Of a DNA stretch of 6,171 nt, positions 4,772-6,171 are shown in pieces. The position numbers and the translations under genes were made by a program. The stretch is from a bacterium. Lineage in GTDB: Bacteria > Gemmatimonadota > Gemmatimonadetes > Gemmatimonadales > Gemmatimonadaceae. The stretch's first letter is position 1. Each line of letters opens with the position of its first letter. Location of the stretch: positions 1 through 6,171 of the forward strand of contig JAJZRK010000192.1 of assembly GCA_021802745.1 (NCBI GenBank), given 5' to 3'. A model generated the notes under the pieces. The model was not told the DNA's origin. It saw only the letters and a program-made list of their open reading frames with translations, and did not search any database.

Positions 4772-6171
4772 ATGTGGCGCGAGGAAACGCCCCCCGCCAT
4801 GGACGCCGTTCGCGAGATTCTCGAGTCCCACGAACGCGATCCGGGCGAGCTGCTGCAGATCCTCATCAAGGTGCAGCACCGCTACCACTACGTGCCGGAT
4901 GCCGCGGTCGAACTGATCGCCGAGCATCTGCGCGTGACGCGCGCGCACGTGCGCGGCCTCGTCGGCTTCTACTCGTTCCTGAACGACGCCTACCTCGGCG
5001 AGTACGTCGTCTACGTCAGCGACAACATCACCGACCGGATGCAGGGGAGCACGGGCCTCGCCACGTATCTCTGCAACCGCCTCGGCGTGAAGCTCGGCGA
5101 GACGCGCCATGACGGGCGGGCGAGCGTGCACTTCACCTCGTGCACGGGGATGTGCGACCAGGGCCCGGCGGCGCTCATCAACGGACTGGCGCTCACGCGC
5201 CTCACGCGCGTGCGCATGGACCTGATTGCCGAACTGATCAACGCGCGCACGCCGGTCAGTGCGTGGCCCTCGGAGCTCTTCCTCGTGGAGGACAACTTTC
5301 GCCGGTCCGACGTGATGTTTCGCCGGACGATCGACCGCGGGGCGGCGCTCAAGGCGGCCATGCTGCGCGGCGGCGACGAAACGCTCAAGGACATCCACTA
5401 CGAAGAGGCGGTGGATCCCTCGTCGGGACACGCCTGGCGGCGCGGCGCCGACGAGACGCTCAAGGAACTCTATCGCTCCGACCTGCGCGGGCGCGGCGGC
5501 GCCGGCTTCAAGGCCGCCATCAAGTGGGAGACGTGCCGCGACCTTTCCGCGCCGGAACGCTACGTCATCTGCAACGCCGACGAGGGCGAGCCCGGCACGT
5601 TCAAGGATCGCGTGCTCCTCACGAGTTACGCCGACCTCGTGTTCGAGGGGATGACGATCTGCGGGTACGTGGTCGGCTCGTCGCGCGGCATTCTCTACAT
5701 CCGCCAGGAGTACTGGTACCTGAAGCCGCACCTCGAGGCGGTGCTCGCCGCGCGGCGCGAGGCCGACCTGCTCGGCCGCAACATCCTCGGCACCGGCTTC
5801 GCCTTCGACATTGAAATCCACTGGGGCGCCGGCGCGTACATCGCGGGCATGGAGACGGCGCTCATCGAGTCCATCGAGGGGCGGCGCGCCAAGCCGCGCA
5901 AGCGGTGGCCGCTGCCGGTTGTGGCGGGGCTCAACCGCCGGCCGACGGTGGTGAACAATGTCGAGACCTTCGCCGCGGCGGCGATGATTGCGCTAAAGGG
6001 CGGCGCCTGGTTCGCCGGGCACGGCACGCCGCACTCGGCGGGAACCAAGCTCTTCTGCGTCTCCGGCGACTGCGAGCGTCCGGGAATCTACGAGTATCCG
6101 TTCGGCGTCAGCGTGCGCGAGGTGCTGCGCGACTGCGGCGGGCTCGACGCGCAGGCCGTGCAGGTCAGCGG
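4772..6171 (+). CDS. hoxF: NAD-reducing [NiFe] hydrogenase diaphorase subunit HoxF (3' end outside window)
   Basis: Partial: about 466 of the roughly 600 residues usual for HoxF; the frame stays open to the right edge. HoxF carries FMN and exchanges electrons between NAD(H) and the hydrogenase module HoxYH through HoxU, in the cytoplasm. A NuoE-like domain (about 10-155) is fused to a NuoF-like domain (about 230 onward). Visible motifs are GRGGAGF at 240-246 with IKW at 250-252 (FMN site), the ICNADEGEPGTFKDR stretch at 266-280 (nucleotide site), and PTVVNNVETFAA, before the start of an SLBB-like region. The ICNADEGEPGTFKDRVLLT match favours HoxF over FdsB of formate dehydrogenase or plain complex I NuoF. 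The C-terminal [4Fe-4S] cysteines lie beyond the window. In the NuoE-like part, Cys124 and Cys128 are kept, but the first cysteine pair is Ser83 and Asp88. In the GAGAYICGEET-type motif there are Ala358 and Met360. hoxU, hoxY and hoxH are expected downstream. Confidence 0.85.
   Translation, partial: MWREETPPAMDAVREILESHERDPGELLQILIKVQHRYHYVPDAAVELIAEHLRVTRAHVRGLVGFYSFLNDAYLGEYVVYVSDNITDRMQGSTGLATYLCNRLGVKLGETRHDGRASVHFTSCTGMCDQGPAALINGLALTRLTRVRMDLIAELINARTPVSAWPSELFLVEDNFRRSDVMFRRTIDRGAALKAAMLRGGDETLKDIHYEEAVDPSSGHAWRRGADETLKELYRSDLRGRGGAGFKAAIKWETCRDLSAPERYVICNADEGEPGTFKDRVLLTSYADLVFEGMTICGYVVGSSRGILYIRQEYWYLKPHLEAVLAARREADLLGRNILGTGFAFDIEIHWGAGAYIAGMETALIESIEGRRAKPRKRWPLPVVAGLNRRPTVVNNVETFAAAAMIALKGGAWFAGHGTPHSAGTKLFCVSGDCERPGIYEYPFGVSVREVLRDCGGLDAQAVQVS

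Noticed and set aside
4073..5821. Antisense ORF of 582 codons spanning the end of the membrane-protein gene and hoxF
   Set aside because: It crosses two well-supported + strand genes and their intergenic promoter region; composition is typical of GC-rich shadow frames.

Overview
The window is very GC-rich, with dense coding on the + strand and the long antisense shadow ORFs typical of high-GC DNA. It most resembles a Gemmatimonadota genome or a close relative. The reasons are high GC, an ftsZ followed directly by an M23 endopeptidase, and promoter-like TAnnTTT elements resembling those of the FCB group. This assignment is an inference (about 0.6), because no 16S or other phylogenetic marker was compared.

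Layout. Positions 1-308 contain no gene. They hold two inverted arrays of an 11-bp repeat (1-44 and 91-147) around a G-rich core, predicted to fold into a very long RNA hairpin. A pyrimidine-rich stretch follows, then a good promoter (230-258) overlapped by a perfect 18-bp palindrome (238-255). ftsZ (309-1499) is complete. Its stop codon overlaps the TTG start of a membrane-anchored or secreted MepM/Csd3-like M23 peptidase (1496-2761), so the two genes form a translationally coupled division/wall-remodelling operon. After 61 nt comes a 598-aa membrane protein of unknown function (2823-4619). It has two N-terminal membrane segments, a short VWA-like region, a glutamine-amidotransferase-like region and one C-terminal membrane segment, and it may be translated from a leaderless mRNA. 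A 152-nt intergenic region follows, with a small hairpin, a weak promoter and a perfect 9+9-bp inverted repeat. The last gene (4772 to the window edge) encodes the first 466 residues or so of a HoxF-type diaphorase subunit of an NAD-coupled [NiFe] hydrogenase (group 3d-like), a fusion of NuoE-like and NuoF-like domains.

How the genes work together. FtsZ forms the cytokinetic ring, and the M23 enzyme probably cuts peptidoglycan cross-links during growth or septation; the coupling suggests linked expression. The membrane protein has no evident link to either neighbour. HoxF probably begins a separate hydrogenase operon with its own promoter, and hoxU, hoxY and hoxH would be expected beyond the right edge.

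No clearly new multi-gene system is visible. The points most worth a second look are the long hairpin and the promoter palindrome upstream of ftsZ, the palindrome upstream of hoxF, and unusual residues at conserved HoxF cofactor positions (two of four [2Fe-2S] cysteines missing; a GAGAYIAGMET variant of the nucleotide-site motif).
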